DNA of 64,000 bases from an uncultured Microbacterium sp. (lineage in GTDB: Bacteria > Actinomycetota > Actinomycetes > Actinomycetales > Microbacteriaceae), in NCBI RefSeq assembly GCF_947489255.1, contig NZ_CANLCY010000002.1, positions 434,001 through 498,000 on the forward strand, in the 5' to 3' direction. Positions 24,503-34,242 of the stretch are shown one piece after another (the first letter of the stretch is position 1; every line of letters begins with the position of its first letter). The notes under the pieces are model-generated. The model was not told where the DNA came from. It worked only from the letters and a program-made list of their open reading frames with translations, and did not search any database. The translations under genes were made by a program, and so were the position numbers.

Positions 24503-27493
24503 ATGACCTCGGGCGACCGCTCCACCGCGCTCACCGCCCTCGCCCGCACCGGCTTCTCGCAGCTCACCGAGGCAGACACCCTGCTCGGTGAGCTCGAGGA
24601 GTCGGTCGGCGTCGATCGGGCGGATGCCATGCAGCTCGCGCAGCGCGTGGCCGACCCCGACCGCGCGCTGAGAGCGATCCTCCAGGTCGCGCGCCGCGAC
24701 GTCGCGGCGGTACGCACGGCGGCCGCCGACCCCGGAGCATGGCGGGCCCTGTGGGACATCGTGGGGGCCTCCGACGGTTTCGCCGAGTTCTACCTCCGGC
24801 ATCCCGACGAGATCGCGCACCTGTCGGGCGCGGGCCTGACGCTGCCGGATGAGCCGACGATGCGGGCCGAACTGCTGGCATCCGTCGGCGACGACGACGG
24901 CTTCGCGGCGGATGCGACGGATGCCGCCTGGGTCGCCCTGCGCGTGAGGTACCGGCGTCTGCTCGCCCGCATCGCCGCCTACGACCTCGGTCAGGACGAC
25001 CCGGCCGCCGCGATCGACGTCGTCTCGTCATCGCTCGCCGACCTCGCCGGAGCGGCACTGGAAGCCTCTCTCAGCGTCGCGCGCTCGCGCGTCTCGGGAG
25101 CCGGTCCCGGTGCGTTTCCGCGTGAGCAGGTCGCGGCGACCCGGTTCGCCATCATCGCGATGGGCAAGACCGGCGCGCGCGAGCTGAACTACGTCAGCGA
25201 CGTCGACGTGATCTTCGTCGGCGGTTCAGCCGACGAGGAAGTGGTGAGCGAGGCGCGCGCGATCGACATCGGCACGCGGCTCGCGGTGCAGACGATGCGC
25301 GGGATCGCGGGGCCCGAGATCGAGCCGCCGCTGTGGGAGGTCGACCCGAACCTGCGCCCCGAGGGCAAGCAGGGCGCGCTGGTGCGCAGCCTCGCCTCGC
25401 ACCAGCAGTACTACGCGCGCTGGGCGAAGAGCTGGGAGTTCCAGGCACTGCTGAAGGCGCGCGCGATCGCGGGCGACCCCACGCTCGGCGCCGAGTACGT
25501 CGCGGCGGTGCAACCGCTGGTCTGGCACAGCGCGGCGCGCGAGAACTTCGTCGAGGGCGTGCAGAGCATGCGCGAACGCGTCACCGATCACATCCCCGCT
25601 GCGGAGGTGAACCGTCAGCTCAAACTCGGGCCCGGCGGCATCCGCGATGTCGAGTTCACCGTGCAGCTGCTGCAGCTCGTGCACGGACTCACCGACGAAC
25701 GCATCCGCCAGCGCGGAACGCTCGAGGCGCTCGACGCGCTCGTCGCCGAAGGATACATCGGCCGCAGCGAGGCCGAGGCCTTCGGGCGCGACTACCGACT
25801 CCTCCGTCTGCTCGAGCATCGCCTCCAGCTGCGCGGGCTCCGTCGCACGGCCCTGCTGCCCGAGAAGGACGACGACCTGCGCGTGCTCGCCCGTGCGTCG
25901 CGGCTGGCGGAGTCGGCATCCGGGGTCCAGGCGGTGTGGGAGGGCATCAAGCGCGAGGTGCGCGACATCCACGTGCGCCTCTTCTACCGCCCGCTGCTCT
26001 CGGCCGTCGCCGCTCTGCCCGAGGGCGAACGCACACTGTCGACCGAGCAGGCGCGCGACCGCCTCGCGGCCATCGGTTTCCGCGACCCCGCCGGAGCTCT
26101 GCGGCACATCGCCGCTCTCACGAGTGGTCTGAGCCGCAAGGCGACCATTCAGCGGCACCTGATGCCGATCATGATCCGGTGGTTCGCCGACGGAGTCGAT
26201 CCCGACTACGGCCTGCTGGTGTTCCGTCGCATCAGCGAGAGGTTGGGCAACACCCCGTGGTTCCTGCGGATGCTGCGCGACTCCGCGGGCGCCGCGGAGA
26301 GCCTCACCCGGGTGCTCTCGGGGTCCCGTTACATCGGCGAGCTCATGGAGTGGATCCCGGAGTCGGTCGCCTGGCTCGACGACGACGCGCTGTTGCGGCC
26401 CCGCTCGGGTAAGGCGCTCGAAGACGAAGCGCGCGCGATCCAGACGCGGTGGCAGAACATCGACGACGCGATGCGCTCGGTGCGGGCGCTGCGCCGTCGC
26501 GAGATGCTGCGGGTGGCCATGGCCGCGGTCTTGGGCACCGTCTCTCTCGAGGAGCTCTCCGACGCGCTCTCCACCATCACCGAGGTGACGATCCAGGCGA
26601 CGCTGCGCGCGGTTCGTCGCGTCGTCGTGCCGCCCGAAGACGACGACCTCGATTTCGCCGTCATCGCCATGGGGCGTTTCGGTGGCCGCGAGCTCGGTTT
26701 CGGGTCGGATGCCGATGTGATGTACGTCTATCGGGCGAACGGCGTCGACCCTCAGCGGGCGAGTCAGCTGGCGCTGAAGATCGTGGCGGGCCTGCGCGAG
26801 CAGTCGGAGGACCACCGCCTCCCTCTCGATCTCGATGCGGAGCTACGCCCGGAAGGACGAAGCGGCCCGCTCGCGCGCTCGATCGAGGCGTACGCCGAGT
26901 ACTACCGCCGGTGGTCGCTGTCGTGGGAGGCGCAGGCGCTGCTGCGCGCACGCGGCGTCGCGGGCAGCGTCAAGCTCATCCGTTCGTTCATGGAGCTCGC
27001 CGACGAGGTGCGCTACCCGGTGTCGGCCGATCAGAACGGTCTACGCGAGATCCGCCGCATCAAAGCGCGCGTCGAGAACGAACGGCTTCCGCAGGGCGCC
27101 GATCCCGCACGGCACCTCAAGCTAGGACCCGGATCCCTGAGCGACGTCGAGTGGCTCGTGCAGCTGCTGCAGCTGCAGCACGCGCGGGCGGTGCCCGACA
27201 TGCGCACGACGTCGACGCTGGGGGCGCTCGACGCAGCGACCGCCGCCGGGCTCGTCGACCGCGACGCGAGCGACAAGCTCGCCGCCGCCTGGCACCTGGC
27301 GTCCCGCCTGCGCTCCGCCAACACCCTGTTGTCGGGGCAGACCAGCGACATCCTCCCGGTGGATCGGGGGCGCCTCGACGGGATCGGTCGCATCCTCGAA
27401 TACCCGCCGCGCTCCGCCACGCAGGTCGAGGAAGACTACCTCGGCGCGACGCGACGCGCCCGGCGCGTGTTCGACAAGCTCTTCTACGGCTGA
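24503..27493 (+). CDS. glnE: Bifunctional glutamine synthetase adenylyltransferase/deadenylase
   Basis: A 996-aa two-headed nucleotidyltransferase that adenylylates GlnA1 (inactivating it) and removes the AMP. The two NTase domains are both intact: GMGKTGARELNYVSDVDVIF (about residues 219-240, de-adenylylating half in the family) and AMGRFGGRELGFGSDADVMY (about 724-745), each followed by helical regulatory regions with RLKxGxGGxRD-like segments (KLGPGGIRDVEF, KLGPGSLSDVEW). Size is normal. It starts 10 bp after glnA2 and is co-transcribed with it; target Tyr402 of GlnA1 is encoded at 30347-31771. Confidence 0.97.
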   Translation: MTSGDRSTALTALARTGFSQLTEADTLLGELEESVGVDRADAMQLAQRVADPDRALRAILQVARRDVAAVRTAAADPGAWRALWDIVGASDGFAEFYLRHPDEIAHLSGAGLTLPDEPTMRAELLASVGDDDGFAADATDAAWVALRVRYRRLLARIAAYDLGQDDPAAAIDVVSSSLADLAGAALEASLSVARSRVSGAGPGAFPREQVAATRFAIIAMGKTGARELNYVSDVDVIFVGGSADEEVVSEARAIDIGTRLAVQTMRGIAGPEIEPPLWEVDPNLRPEGKQGALVRSLASHQQYYARWAKSWEFQALLKARAIAGDPTLGAEYVAAVQPLVWHSAARENFVEGVQSMRERVTDHIPAAEVNRQLKLGPGGIRDVEFTVQLLQLVHGLTDERIRQRGTLEALDALVAEGYIGRSEAEAFGRDYRLLRLLEHRLQLRGLRRTALLPEKDDDLRVLARASRLAESASGVQAVWEGIKREVRDIHVRLFYRPLLSAVAALPEGERTLSTEQARDRLAAIGFRDPAGALRHIAALTSGLSRKATIQRHLMPIMIRWFADGVDPDYGLLVFRRISERLGNTPWFLRMLRDSAGAAESLTRVLSGSRYIGELMEWIPESVAWLDDDALLRPRSGKALEDEARAIQTRWQNIDDAMRSVRALRRREMLRVAMAAVLGTVSLEELSDALSTITEVTIQATLRAVRRVVVPPEDDDLDFAVIAMGRFGGRELGFGSDADVMYVYRANGVDPQRASQLALKIVAGLREQSEDHRLPLDLDAELRPEGRSGPLARSIEAYAEYYRRWSLSWEAQALLRARGVAGSVKLIRSFMELADEVRYPVSADQNGLREIRRIKARVENERLPQGADPARHLKLGPGSLSDVEWLVQLLQLQHARAVPDMRTTSTLGALDAATAAGLVDRDASDKLAAAWHLASRLRSANTLLSGQTSDILPVDRGRLDGIGRILEYPPRSATQVEEDYLGATRRARRVFDKLFYG

Positions 27494-27495
27494 GC

Positions 27496-27514
27496 CCCCG
27501 CCGTCCCGGCGGGG
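27496..27514 (+). terminator. Hairpin after glnE
   Basis: A 7-bp GC-only stem (CCCCGCC/GGCGGGG) with a 5-nt loop immediately after the glnE stop; no U-tract. Confidence 0.4.
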
Positions 27515-27671
27515 CCGTCGGCATCCGTCAGGCGATGGATGCCACGGCGGCCGGGCCCCGATCGCCGTCGCTGCCGGCGTGCTCAGCGCGTGGAGCGCTC
27601 GCGCGCCGCGGATGTCGTCCCGGCCGGGCCGTCGGCATCCATTGCCACCGCGGGCTCACGACATCACGCGC

Positions 27672-29366
27672 TCACGACATCAGACGCTCGCGCACCTCGC
27701 GCCGCTGCACCTTGCCGATGAGGGAGCGCGGGAGATCGTCGACCACGACCACGCGGCGCGGCACCTTGTAGGCCGCCAGACGCGCCTTGCAGAAATCGCG
27801 GATGGCGTCGGGTTCGACCTGGACGCCCTCGCGCAGGACGATCGCCGCGGCGACGTCTTCGCCTCCGCTCGACTTGGGCAGCGCGACCACGGCCGCCCCC
27901 GCGATGTCGGGGTGGGAGGTGAGTACGTCTTCGACCTCGCTCGGCGAGACGTTGAAGCCGCCGGTGATGATGATCTCCTTCAGCCGGTCGACGATGGTCA
28001 CGAAGCCGTCGGGGGAGACCGAGGCGATGTCGCCCGTGCGCAGCCATCCGCCGTCGAGGAGCGTGGCCGCCGTGTCGGACGGCCGATTCCAGTACCCCTG
28101 GAACACCTGCGGACCGCGCAGGAGGAGCTCTCCGGGCTCGCCCAGGGGGAGGTCGACGGTCGGGTCGTCGGGGTCGACCACCCGGATCTCCGTGCTCGGG
28201 AACGGCACGCCGACCGTGCCGGGGCGTCGCGAGGGACCGATCGGGTTGCCCAGCGCCACCGGTGACGACTCGGTCATGCCGTAGCCCTCCACGAGCAGGC
28301 CGCCGGTGGCCGCCTCCCAGCGGTCGACCGTCGCGACGGGCAGGCTCATCGCGCCCGAGATGGCGAAGCGCACGCTCGTGAGGTCGATCGTGCCACGGGC
28401 CGCAGCGCGAGCGAGCTGATCGTAGATGGGCGGTACGGCGGGGAGGAAGGTCGGGGGGCTCTTCTTCGACGCGGCCACGACGAGGTCGAGGTCGTACTTC
28501 GGGAACAGCACGAGCTTCGCACCGATGCTCATCGCGAACGTGAGGCACAGCGTCAGGCCGTAGGCGTGGAAGAGCGGCAGAACCCCGTAGAACGTCTCTT
28601 CGCCGTCGTGGAGCCCGGGCACCCAGGCACGCCCCTGCATGGCGTTGGCGCGCAGATTCGCATGCGTCAGCACCGCCCCCTTGGGGCTTCCGGTCGTTCC
28701 GCTCGTGTACTGCAGCAGGGCGATGTCGTCGAGCGCCGGTCCGGCGTGCTTGCGCGAGAGCGAGCCGTGCGTGAGCAACTGCTTCCACGCGATCGGGCGC
28801 TTCGACGTGGACGTCGCGGTGAGCTGGGCACGCGACTGCCGCGCCTTCGCCACCGGCAGCCGGAGCGCGAGACGCTTCCCCAGGGGCAGCGCTTCGGTGA
28901 TGTCGATGCTGACGATGTGCTCGAGGGCCAGGTCGGAGGGGAACTCGGCGACCGTGTCGGCGAGCTTGTCCCACACGATCGCGAATCGCGCGCCGTGGTC
29001 CTCGAACTGGTGCCGGAGCTCCCGCGGCGTGTAGAGCGGGTTGTGCTCGATGACGATGGCCCCGAGCCGCAGGGCCGCGTAGAAGGCGACGACGTGCTGC
29101 GGCGAGTTCGGCAGCACGAGCGCCACTCGGTCGCCCGCACGCACGCCCAGTCGGCGCAGCCCCTCCGCCGCGCGCGCGACCTGCCGGCCGAGCTCCTGGT
29201 ACGTCGTGGGCGCGCCGAAGAACTCGAGCGCGGTCTTCTTGCCGTATCTCGCGACTGAGGCGGCGAGCATCTCGGGCAGCGTCTGCGAGGGCTCGTCGAT
29301 CTCGAGCGGCACGCCCTCGGCATACGAGGTCGACCACGGACGCGAAGCGTAGGGAGAGTCCGGCAT
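27672..29366 (-). CDS. Long-chain fatty acid-CoA ligase (ANL superfamily)
   Basis: A 564-aa adenylate-forming enzyme that activates a carboxylic acid, probably a long-chain fatty acid, to its CoA thioester. Motifs: P-loop-like YTSGTTGSPKGAVLTH, A5 motif YGMTESSP, hinge and ATP contacts RTGDI and DRLKEIIITGGFNVSPSEVE, and catalytic Lys in SLIGKVQRREVRE. The ATG at 29366 has CAGGAT 6 nt upstream, indicating a leaderless transcript; the GGAGGG next to the ATG is too close to act as a ribosome site. It could feed the fadBA beta-oxidation enzymes at 60.8-64 kb. Confidence 0.93.
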   Translation of the reverse strand: MPDSPYASRPWSTSYAEGVPLEIDEPSQTLPEMLAASVARYGKKTALEFFGAPTTYQELGRQVARAAEGLRRLGVRAGDRVALVLPNSPQHVVAFYAALRLGAIVIEHNPLYTPRELRHQFEDHGARFAIVWDKLADTVAEFPSDLALEHIVSIDITEALPLGKRLALRLPVAKARQSRAQLTATSTSKRPIAWKQLLTHGSLSRKHAGPALDDIALLQYTSGTTGSPKGAVLTHANLRANAMQGRAWVPGLHDGEETFYGVLPLFHAYGLTLCLTFAMSIGAKLVLFPKYDLDLVVAASKKSPPTFLPAVPPIYDQLARAAARGTIDLTSVRFAISGAMSLPVATVDRWEAATGGLLVEGYGMTESSPVALGNPIGPSRRPGTVGVPFPSTEIRVVDPDDPTVDLPLGEPGELLLRGPQVFQGYWNRPSDTAATLLDGGWLRTGDIASVSPDGFVTIVDRLKEIIITGGFNVSPSEVEDVLTSHPDIAGAAVVALPKSSGGEDVAAAIVLREGVQVEPDAIRDFCKARLAAYKVPRRVVVVDDLPRSLIGKVQRREVRERLMS

Positions 29367-29577
29367 CCCTCCATCCTGGCGTGACCCACCGACATCGCGG
29401 CGGAAGGGCACCTGTGCGGATGCCGGGAAGCCGGTGTCTTCGTGCGATGGACCGGCGCGACGCGCGGTCGTCGGCGTGATTCGATGGGGGAGTGCAGCAG
29501 CTGCGGAACCCGACCGGCCCCGGTCGACGCGCGCTCGTTCTCGGCGAGCGGGTGCGGCGCGCCGTGGCGGAGTCGTC

Positions 29578-29901
29578 GTGACATCCCCGCGGAGACGTTG
29601 GATCGAGAACCTCGACACGAGCCTCATGCGCCTTGGGCGTGCGCGGGCGGTTCTGATGGTCGCCACGGCCCTGGTGATGGGGGCGGTCATCGCCGCCTTC
29701 GCCCTCTCCGCTCTCGCGCAGATCGCCGCGGGAGACCTGCGCTGGACCGACACCCTGGGCTCCGGTCGCCGCAGTATGCCCGCCGTGGTCGTCGTCGGTG
29801 TCGGAGGCCCGGTGTCCATACTCTTCATCGTCTATGGCGCCGCCCTCGCCGCGCGTCTGCTGCGCCGATGGCCCGAGATCCCGGCTCGACGAACGCGGTG
29901 A
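29578..29901 (+). CDS. Small two-TM membrane protein
   Basis: A 107-aa hypothetical protein with two hydrophobic segments (about residues 22-46 and 69-91), short basic termini (VTSPRRRW and RRWPEIPARRTR). No family recognised. GTG at 29578 is the start that excludes a low-complexity arginine-rich extension; no strong ribosome site is seen. It precedes the DUF2277 gene by 38 bp. Confidence 0.55.
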   Translation: MTSPRRRWIENLDTSLMRLGRARAVLMVATALVMGAVIAAFALSALAQIAAGDLRWTDTLGSGRRSMPAVVVVGVGGPVSILFIVYGAALAARLLRRWPEIPARRTR

Positions 29902-29939
29902 CCTCGCGCGGGGCGTGCGAGAGGCCTACCCTGTCGGGC

Positions 29940-30254
29940 ATGTGCCGCAACATCGTCCCCCTGCACAACTTCACGCCCCCGGCGACGGATGCCGAGTGCC
30001 ACGACGCCGCGCTCCAGTTCGTCCGCAAGATCGTGGGCACGACGACGCCGTCGCGCGCCAATCAGGATGTCTTCGATCGCGCGGTCGCCGAGATCACGGC
30101 ATCCGTCCGTCATCTCCTCGACGATCTCGTGACGAACGCGCCACCGAAGGTGCGAGAGGTCGAGGCCGCGAAGCGCCAGGCCCGCTCCGCCGAAAGGTAC
30201 GAGGCGATCCGGGTGTTCCAGGAGCAGAAGCGCGCGGCGCGGACCACCGGCTGA
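29940..30254 (+). CDS. DUF2277 family protein
   Basis: A 104-aa soluble protein with the family's signature N-terminus MCRNIVPLHNFTPPATDAE and LQFVRKIVG, followed by a helical RHLLDDLV segment and a basic C-terminus. Length equals the family norm. TACCCT (29927-29932) lies 7 nt before the ATG, so the gene is probably leaderless. Function unknown. Confidence 0.9.
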   Translation: MCRNIVPLHNFTPPATDAECHDAALQFVRKIVGTTTPSRANQDVFDRAVAEITASVRHLLDDLVTNAPPKVREVEAAKRQARSAERYEAIRVFQEQKRAARTTG

Positions 30255-30291
30255 CGCGCCGGGACACGGCATCCGTCGGCTTTGGAAACGA

Positions 30292-30329
30292 CGACGCCCG
30301 CCCCCGCGAAACGGCGGGGACGGGCGTCG
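30292..30329. terminator. Terminator between DUF2277 and glnA1
   Basis: A 16-bp stem with one mismatch (CGACGCCCGCCCCCGC against GCGGGGACGGGCGTCG), between converging genes and 17 bp from the glnA1 stop codon. Confidence 0.75.
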
Positions 30330-30346
30330 ACGTGGCGATCGGGCGA

Positions 30347-31771
30347 TCAGACCCCGAAGTACAGCTCGTACTCGAAGGGGTGCGGGCGCTGGGCGATCGG
30401 CTGGATCTCGTTCTCGATCTTGTACTCGATCCAGGTGTCGATGAGCTCCTGCGTGAAGACGCCACCGGCGAGCAGGAACTCGTGGTCGGCGCGCAGGGCC
30501 TCGAGCGAGTCGAGGAGCGAGTTCGGAACCTGCGGGATGTTCTTGGCCTCTTCGGCGGGGAGCTCGTAGAGGTCCTTGTCGACGGGCTCGTGCGGCTCGA
30601 TGCGGTTCTTGATGCCGTCGATGCCGGCCATCAGCTGGGCCGCGAACGCGAGGTACGGGTTGCCCGAGGCGTCGGGGGCGCGGAACTCGATGCGCTTGGC
30701 CTTGGGGTTGGTGCCCGTGATCGGGATGCGGATGGCAGCCGAGCGGTTACCGGCCGAGTACACCAGGTTGACCGGCGCCTCGAAGCCCTTCACCAGACGG
30801 TGGTAGCTGTTGAGGGTCGGGTTGGTGAAGGCGAGCACCGCGGGGGCGTGCGCCAGCAGACCACCGATGTACCAGCGGGCGATGTCCGAGAGCCCGCCGT
30901 AGCCGGTCTCGTCGTAGAACAGCGGCTTGCCGTCGTTCCAGAGCGACTGGTGGGTGTGCATGCCCGAACCGTTGTCACCGAAGAGCGGCTTGGGCATGAA
31001 GGTCGCGACCTTGCCCCACTGCTCGCACGTGTTCTTGACGATGTACTTGAACTTCAGGATGTCGTCGGCCGCGTGCAGCATCGTGTCGAAGCGGTAGTTG
31101 ATCTCCTGCTGACCACCGGTGCCGACCTCGTGGTGCGAGCGCTCGAGGGCGAAGCCCGCCTCGATCAGCTTGAGGGTGATGTCGTCGCGGAGGTCCGCCG
31201 TCTTGTCGACGGGGGAGACGGGGAAGTAGCCGCCCTTGTAGGGGGTCTTGTTGGCGAGGTTCCCGCCCTCTTCCTCGCGGCCCGTGTTCCAGGCGCCTTC
31301 CTCGGAGTCGACCGAGTAGAAGCTCGAGTTCTGCTTCACTTCGTAACGCACGTCGTCGAAGATGTAGAACTCGGCCTCGGGGGCGAAGAACGCGGTGTCG
31401 GCGATACCGGTGGAGGCGAGGTACTTCTCGGCCTTCTTGGCGACCTGACGCGGGTCCTTGGCGTAGATCTCACCGTTGCGCGGGTTGTAGATGTCGAAGA
31501 CCATGACGAGGGTCTTCGCCTCGCGGAACTGGTCGACGTACGCGGTGGTCACGTCGGGGATCAGCTGCATGTCCGACTCGTGGATGTTCGCGAACCCGCG
31601 GATCGACGAGCCATCGAACAGCTGTCCGACGGTGAAGAACTCCTCGTCGACGGTCGAGGCGGGGATGTTGAAGTGCTGCTGCACACCAGGAAGATCCGTG
31701 AAACGGATGTCGAGGAACTTGACGTCCTCGTCCTGGATGAACTTCAGCACCTCGGACGAATCTTTGAACAT
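30347..31771 (-). CDS. glnA: Glutamine synthetase type I-beta, main isoform
   Basis: A 474-aa housekeeping glutamine synthetase. Motifs: [17 protein letters not shown] in the beta-grasp domain, [11 protein letters not shown] metal site, [19 protein letters not shown], and [19 protein letters not shown]. The adenylylation site is Tyr402 in [18 protein letters not shown], so it is the substrate of GlnE encoded 3 kb away. The ATG at 31771 is preceded by a GGAG-containing leader. A -10 TATAGG (31834-31829) and a perfect GlnR box (31865-31880) about 40 bp further upstream indicate activation by GlnR under nitrogen limitation. Confidence 0.97.
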   Translation of the reverse strand: MFKDSSEVLKFIQDEDVKFLDIRFTDLPGVQQHFNIPASTVDEEFFTVGQLFDGSSIRGFANIHESDMQLIPDVTTAYVDQFREAKTLVMVFDIYNPRNGEIYAKDPRQVAKKAEKYLASTGIADTAFFAPEAEFYIFDDVRYEVKQNSSFYSVDSEEGAWNTGREEEGGNLANKTPYKGGYFPVSPVDKTADLRDDITLKLIEAGFALERSHHEVGTGGQQEINYRFDTMLHAADDILKFKYIVKNTCEQWGKVATFMPKPLFGDNGSGMHTHQSLWNDGKPLFYDETGYGGLSDIARWYIGGLLAHAPAVLAFTNPTLNSYHRLVKGFEAPVNLVYSAGNRSAAIRIPITGTNPKAKRIEFRAPDASGNPYLAFAAQLMAGIDGIKNRIEPHEPVDKDLYELPAEEAKNIPQVPNSLLDSLEALRADHEFLLAGGVFTQELIDTWIEYKIENEIQPIAQRPHPFEYELYFGV

Positions 31772-31828
31772 GAAGACTCCAGAGGTAGAACATTCGGGAT
31801 CATGCCGGCCTCGGCCAGCCTCCTCGAC

Positions 31829-31834
31829 CCTATA
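31829..31834 (-). promoter_or_regulatory. -10 box of glnA
   Basis: TATAGG on the minus strand (in TGTATAGGGT), about 58 nt upstream of the glnA start codon and about 40 bp downstream of the GlnR box. Confidence 0.5.
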
Positions 31835-31864
31835 CAGAACCGGTGTCCCGGTCATATCTCGCAT

Positions 31865-31880
31865 GTTTCCGGGATGTTAC
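31865..31880 (-). promoter_or_regulatory. GlnR box upstream of glnA
   Basis: On the glnA strand the site reads GTAAC-ATCCCG-GAAAC, an exact match to the actinobacterial GlnR consensus GTnAC-N6-GAAAC. It lies near -50 relative to the likely start of glnA transcription, the usual activator position, and 12 bp from the divergent RDD gene's -10. Confidence 0.75.
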
Positions 31881-31904
31881 GGCGGGCCGATTACGCTGGA
31901 TGCC

Positions 31905-32333
31905 GTGACCGTCCCCGCCGAGAACGCGTACCCGGGCCAGCGGCTCGGCCTTCCCCGCGAGGGTCGCGGCTCCATCGCCCGTCCGGGGCGCCGCATCGCA
32001 GCCCTGCTGATCGACGTCGCCAGCGCCGGACTCATCGGATTCGCGTTCTTCTCGAGTCCCGATCCCGTGACCGGAGTGCCGTTCGCGAATCCCATCGCCA
32101 CGAACCTCATCTTCTTCGCGGTGCAGATCCTCTTCATCCCGCTGATCGGCGGGAGCCCCGGACACCGCCTGATGGGGATGCGCCTCGAACTCGCATCCGG
32201 GGGCTGGGTGGGGCTCTGGCGCCCGATCGTCCGGACGATCCTGTTGGCTCTGATCATCCCCGCCGTCGTGTGGGACGCCGACCAACGCGGGCTGCACGAC
32301 AAGGCGGTCGCAACCGTCCTCGTCCGCACGTGA
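31905..32333 (+). CDS. RDD family membrane protein
   Basis: A 142-aa protein with three hydrophobic segments (about residues 32-50, 65-85, 103-122). The RDD-family hallmarks are visible: RPGRRIAALLIDVASAG in the first helix (Arg and Asp), SPGHRLMGMRLE and a C-terminal RGLHDKAVATVLVR. GTG at 31905 follows TACGCT (31892-31897) by 7 nt: leaderless. The gene holds the position of Rv2219A in the conserved glnA1 neighbourhood of actinobacteria. Function not established; some RDD proteins transport small ions. Confidence 0.9.
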   Translation: MTVPAENAYPGQRLGLPREGRGSIARPGRRIAALLIDVASAGLIGFAFFSSPDPVTGVPFANPIATNLIFFAVQILFIPLIGGSPGHRLMGMRLELASGGWVGLWRPIVRTILLALIIPAVVWDADQRGLHDKAVATVLVRT

Positions 32334-32355
32334 CGTAGGCACCGATTACACGAGA

Positions 32356-32380
32356 AAGGCCCCCGCTGAGCGGGGGCCTT
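32356..32380. terminator. Terminator between RDD and DUF4191 genes
   Basis: A perfect 10-bp stem (AAGGCCCCCG/CGGGGGCCTT) with a 5-nt loop and flanking A and T residues; serves the converging genes on both strands. Confidence 0.85.
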
Positions 32381-32390
32381 CCTCGTGGGA

Positions 32391-33101
32391 TCAGCGCGGG
32401 CGCGGAGCGCGCATCTTCGTCGGATCGACGCCCTTCGGGATCGGCAGCGACGACAGCCCCTGCGAGACCGACGAGACGCGCTTGATGACGGCGGCCATCG
32501 TGGCGCGGTCGACCTTCTTCGGCAACGCCTTGATGGTCGAGGCGAGCTTCGCGATGGGAACCTCGTCTTCGCCGTGACCGACGTAGAGGACGGTGACCGG
32601 CACGCCCGCGGCGACGCGGAGCACGCGGGAGCGCTCCTCGCCGACCAGGCGGGTGAGGCGGCTGCGGTTACCCTCACCGATCAGCACGACCCCGCCGCGA
32701 CCGATCGCGCGGTACAGCGCCTCCTGGGTGCGCGGGTTCACGCCGATGGGGGCCTCAGAGGCCTGCCAGTTGCGACCGAGCGACGACGACAGCACGTGAC
32801 CGGTGGCCCCGGGCATGCCGTCGATCTTCTTGTACATCGCCGTGGTCGACAGGCGCGTCATGGTGATCATTCCGGCCAGGATGCCGGCGAGAAGACCCGT
32901 GACACCCCACAGGATGATGCTCCACACCGCCAGCGGCGGGATGAGGAAGCCGACGAGCACACCGAGGGCGATGCCCACCAGGACGATGCCCGCGAGGAGG
33001 AAGGGCAGCCAGCGGTACTCCTTCTGCGTGAAGGTGTAAAGCGTTTTGAGCTGCGAGAAGAAGCCCGGACGCTTCTCGGGCGTGGTGGTGCGAGCGGCCA
33101 T
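32391..33101 (-). CDS. DUF4191 family membrane protein
   Basis: A 236-aa protein with two adjacent transmembrane helices (about residues 34-56 and 58-82) and a cytoplasmic C-terminal domain (GMPGATGHVLSSSLGRNW, RGGVVLIGEGNRSRLTRLVGEE) ending in a basic tail. This is the Rv2219-type protein that usually lies between lipA and glnA1. The ATG at 33101 follows TAGAAT by 7 nt on the coding strand, so the transcript is leaderless. In other actinobacteria lipB-lipA precede it; here they are absent. Function unknown. Confidence 0.92.
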   Translation of the reverse strand: MAARTTTPEKRPGFFSQLKTLYTFTQKEYRWLPFLLAGIVLVGIALGVLVGFLIPPLAVWSIILWGVTGLLAGILAGMITMTRLSTTAMYKKIDGMPGATGHVLSSSLGRNWQASEAPIGVNPRTQEALYRAIGRGGVVLIGEGNRSRLTRLVGEERSRVLRVAAGVPVTVLYVGHGEDEVPIAKLASTIKALPKKVDRATMAAVIKRVSSVSQGLSSLPIPKGVDPTKMRAPRPR

Positions 33102-33219
33102 GAGGACGATTCTATCTTCGCCGCGAACCGTTCCTCCCCAGCGCCTCGGTCGCGGCGATCATCCCCAATCACGACCCGGCGCCCCGCGCGCCCCTCTCCC
33201 GGGCGCGCACCATCGGGGG

Positions 33220-34242
33220 ATGAGCACCTCCTCCGCGCTGACTCCCGTCGAACCGTTCGTCGATTATTTGCGTCGTCGGAGCGCCAGCGCGACCGTCCTG
33301 ACCCCCGGCGAGGTCGTCACCGCCGCCGTCGGCCTTCTGCGCGGATGCCGGGCGGCCGCCCGGTCCACGGGAGCGGCGTGGTGGCTGACGGCGGAGGGCC
33401 GCCCCGTCGTCGTCGAGGAGCACGATGCTCCGGACGTTGTTGCGGCGACCGCCGACGGCCTCCGACGGCTGGCCGCGCTCATCCCCGAGCCGGCGACGCG
33501 CGAGCTCGTCGATCGAGCGGGGGAGGCGGTGGCAACCCGTCCTCCGCGCGAGTGGGATGCCGTGGAGAGGCGCCTGTTCGCCCTCGCCGAGCCGACGCCG
33601 CTCGTTCTCGGTCCGCTGGCTCCGGTGGTCGTCGACGACCCGGGAGAAGATCACCGGGCCGACACCGCGGGTGGTCTGCTCGGCCTCATCGACGGCGACC
33701 TCGTCGGCGCGATACGGCAGAGCGCGGGCGGCCTCCGGGAGGGATGGAAGACGTCGCCCCGACTCTGCGCGATCGCCATCGGAGTGAGTGTCGTCGCGGC
33801 CGTCGCCGTGTTCGCATCCGTCTTGCTGCCCGGAGCGGGTGGGCCCGCTCCCGTGGCATCCGCGTCTCCCGCCGTGTCACGGATCGTGCCCCCGTCCGCG
33901 TCCGTCGCACCGCAGCCCTCCGCGACGTCGCCCCGGCCCGTGGACGATCGCGTCCCCCTCTCCGACGACGTCACCGCGATCGCGCGCCGCGTCTTCGCCG
34001 AGATCTCCCTCTGCGAAGACGACCCGACGTGCCGGAGCGCGTTCGACGAAGGCTCCGCATTCGCACGGGAGCCCCTGCTGCCCGATGCCGAGCACGCCGA
34101 CATCGCCCTGGTCGAGGACTTCGGGGGCGTCGCCGTGGTCCGCGTCGCGGACACGATGACCGCGCAGTACGTGACCCTCGTCCGCCAGAAAGACCGATGG
34201 CTGGTCCGCGCCGTCGAAACGATCACGGACCAGCCATCATGA
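33220..34242 (+). CDS. Orphan single-pass membrane protein at the usual lipB-lipA position
   Basis: A 340-aa protein of unknown function. Residues 1-170 are predicted cytoplasmic, with an N-terminal SSALTPVEPFVDYLRRR and a WWLTAEGRPVVVEEHDAPDV segment; one transmembrane helix is at about residues 184-208; the extracytoplasmic part has a Ser/Pro/Ala-rich linker (about 212-245) and a globular domain with two cysteines (LCEDDPTC) that could form a disulphide. ATG 33220 follows GGGGG closely. It is oriented against its neighbours and sits where most actinobacteria carry lipB and lipA, so it may be a replacement by rearrangement. Confidence 0.75.
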   Translation: MSTSSALTPVEPFVDYLRRRSASATVLTPGEVVTAAVGLLRGCRAAARSTGAAWWLTAEGRPVVVEEHDAPDVVAATADGLRRLAALIPEPATRELVDRAGEAVATRPPREWDAVERRLFALAEPTPLVLGPLAPVVVDDPGEDHRADTAGGLLGLIDGDLVGAIRQSAGGLREGWKTSPRLCAIAIGVSVVAAVAVFASVLLPGAGGPAPVASASPAVSRIVPPSASVAPQPSATSPRPVDDRVPLSDDVTAIARRVFAEISLCEDDPTCRSAFDEGSAFAREPLLPDAEHADIALVEDFGGVAVVRVADTMTAQYVTLVRQKDRWLVRAVETITDQPS

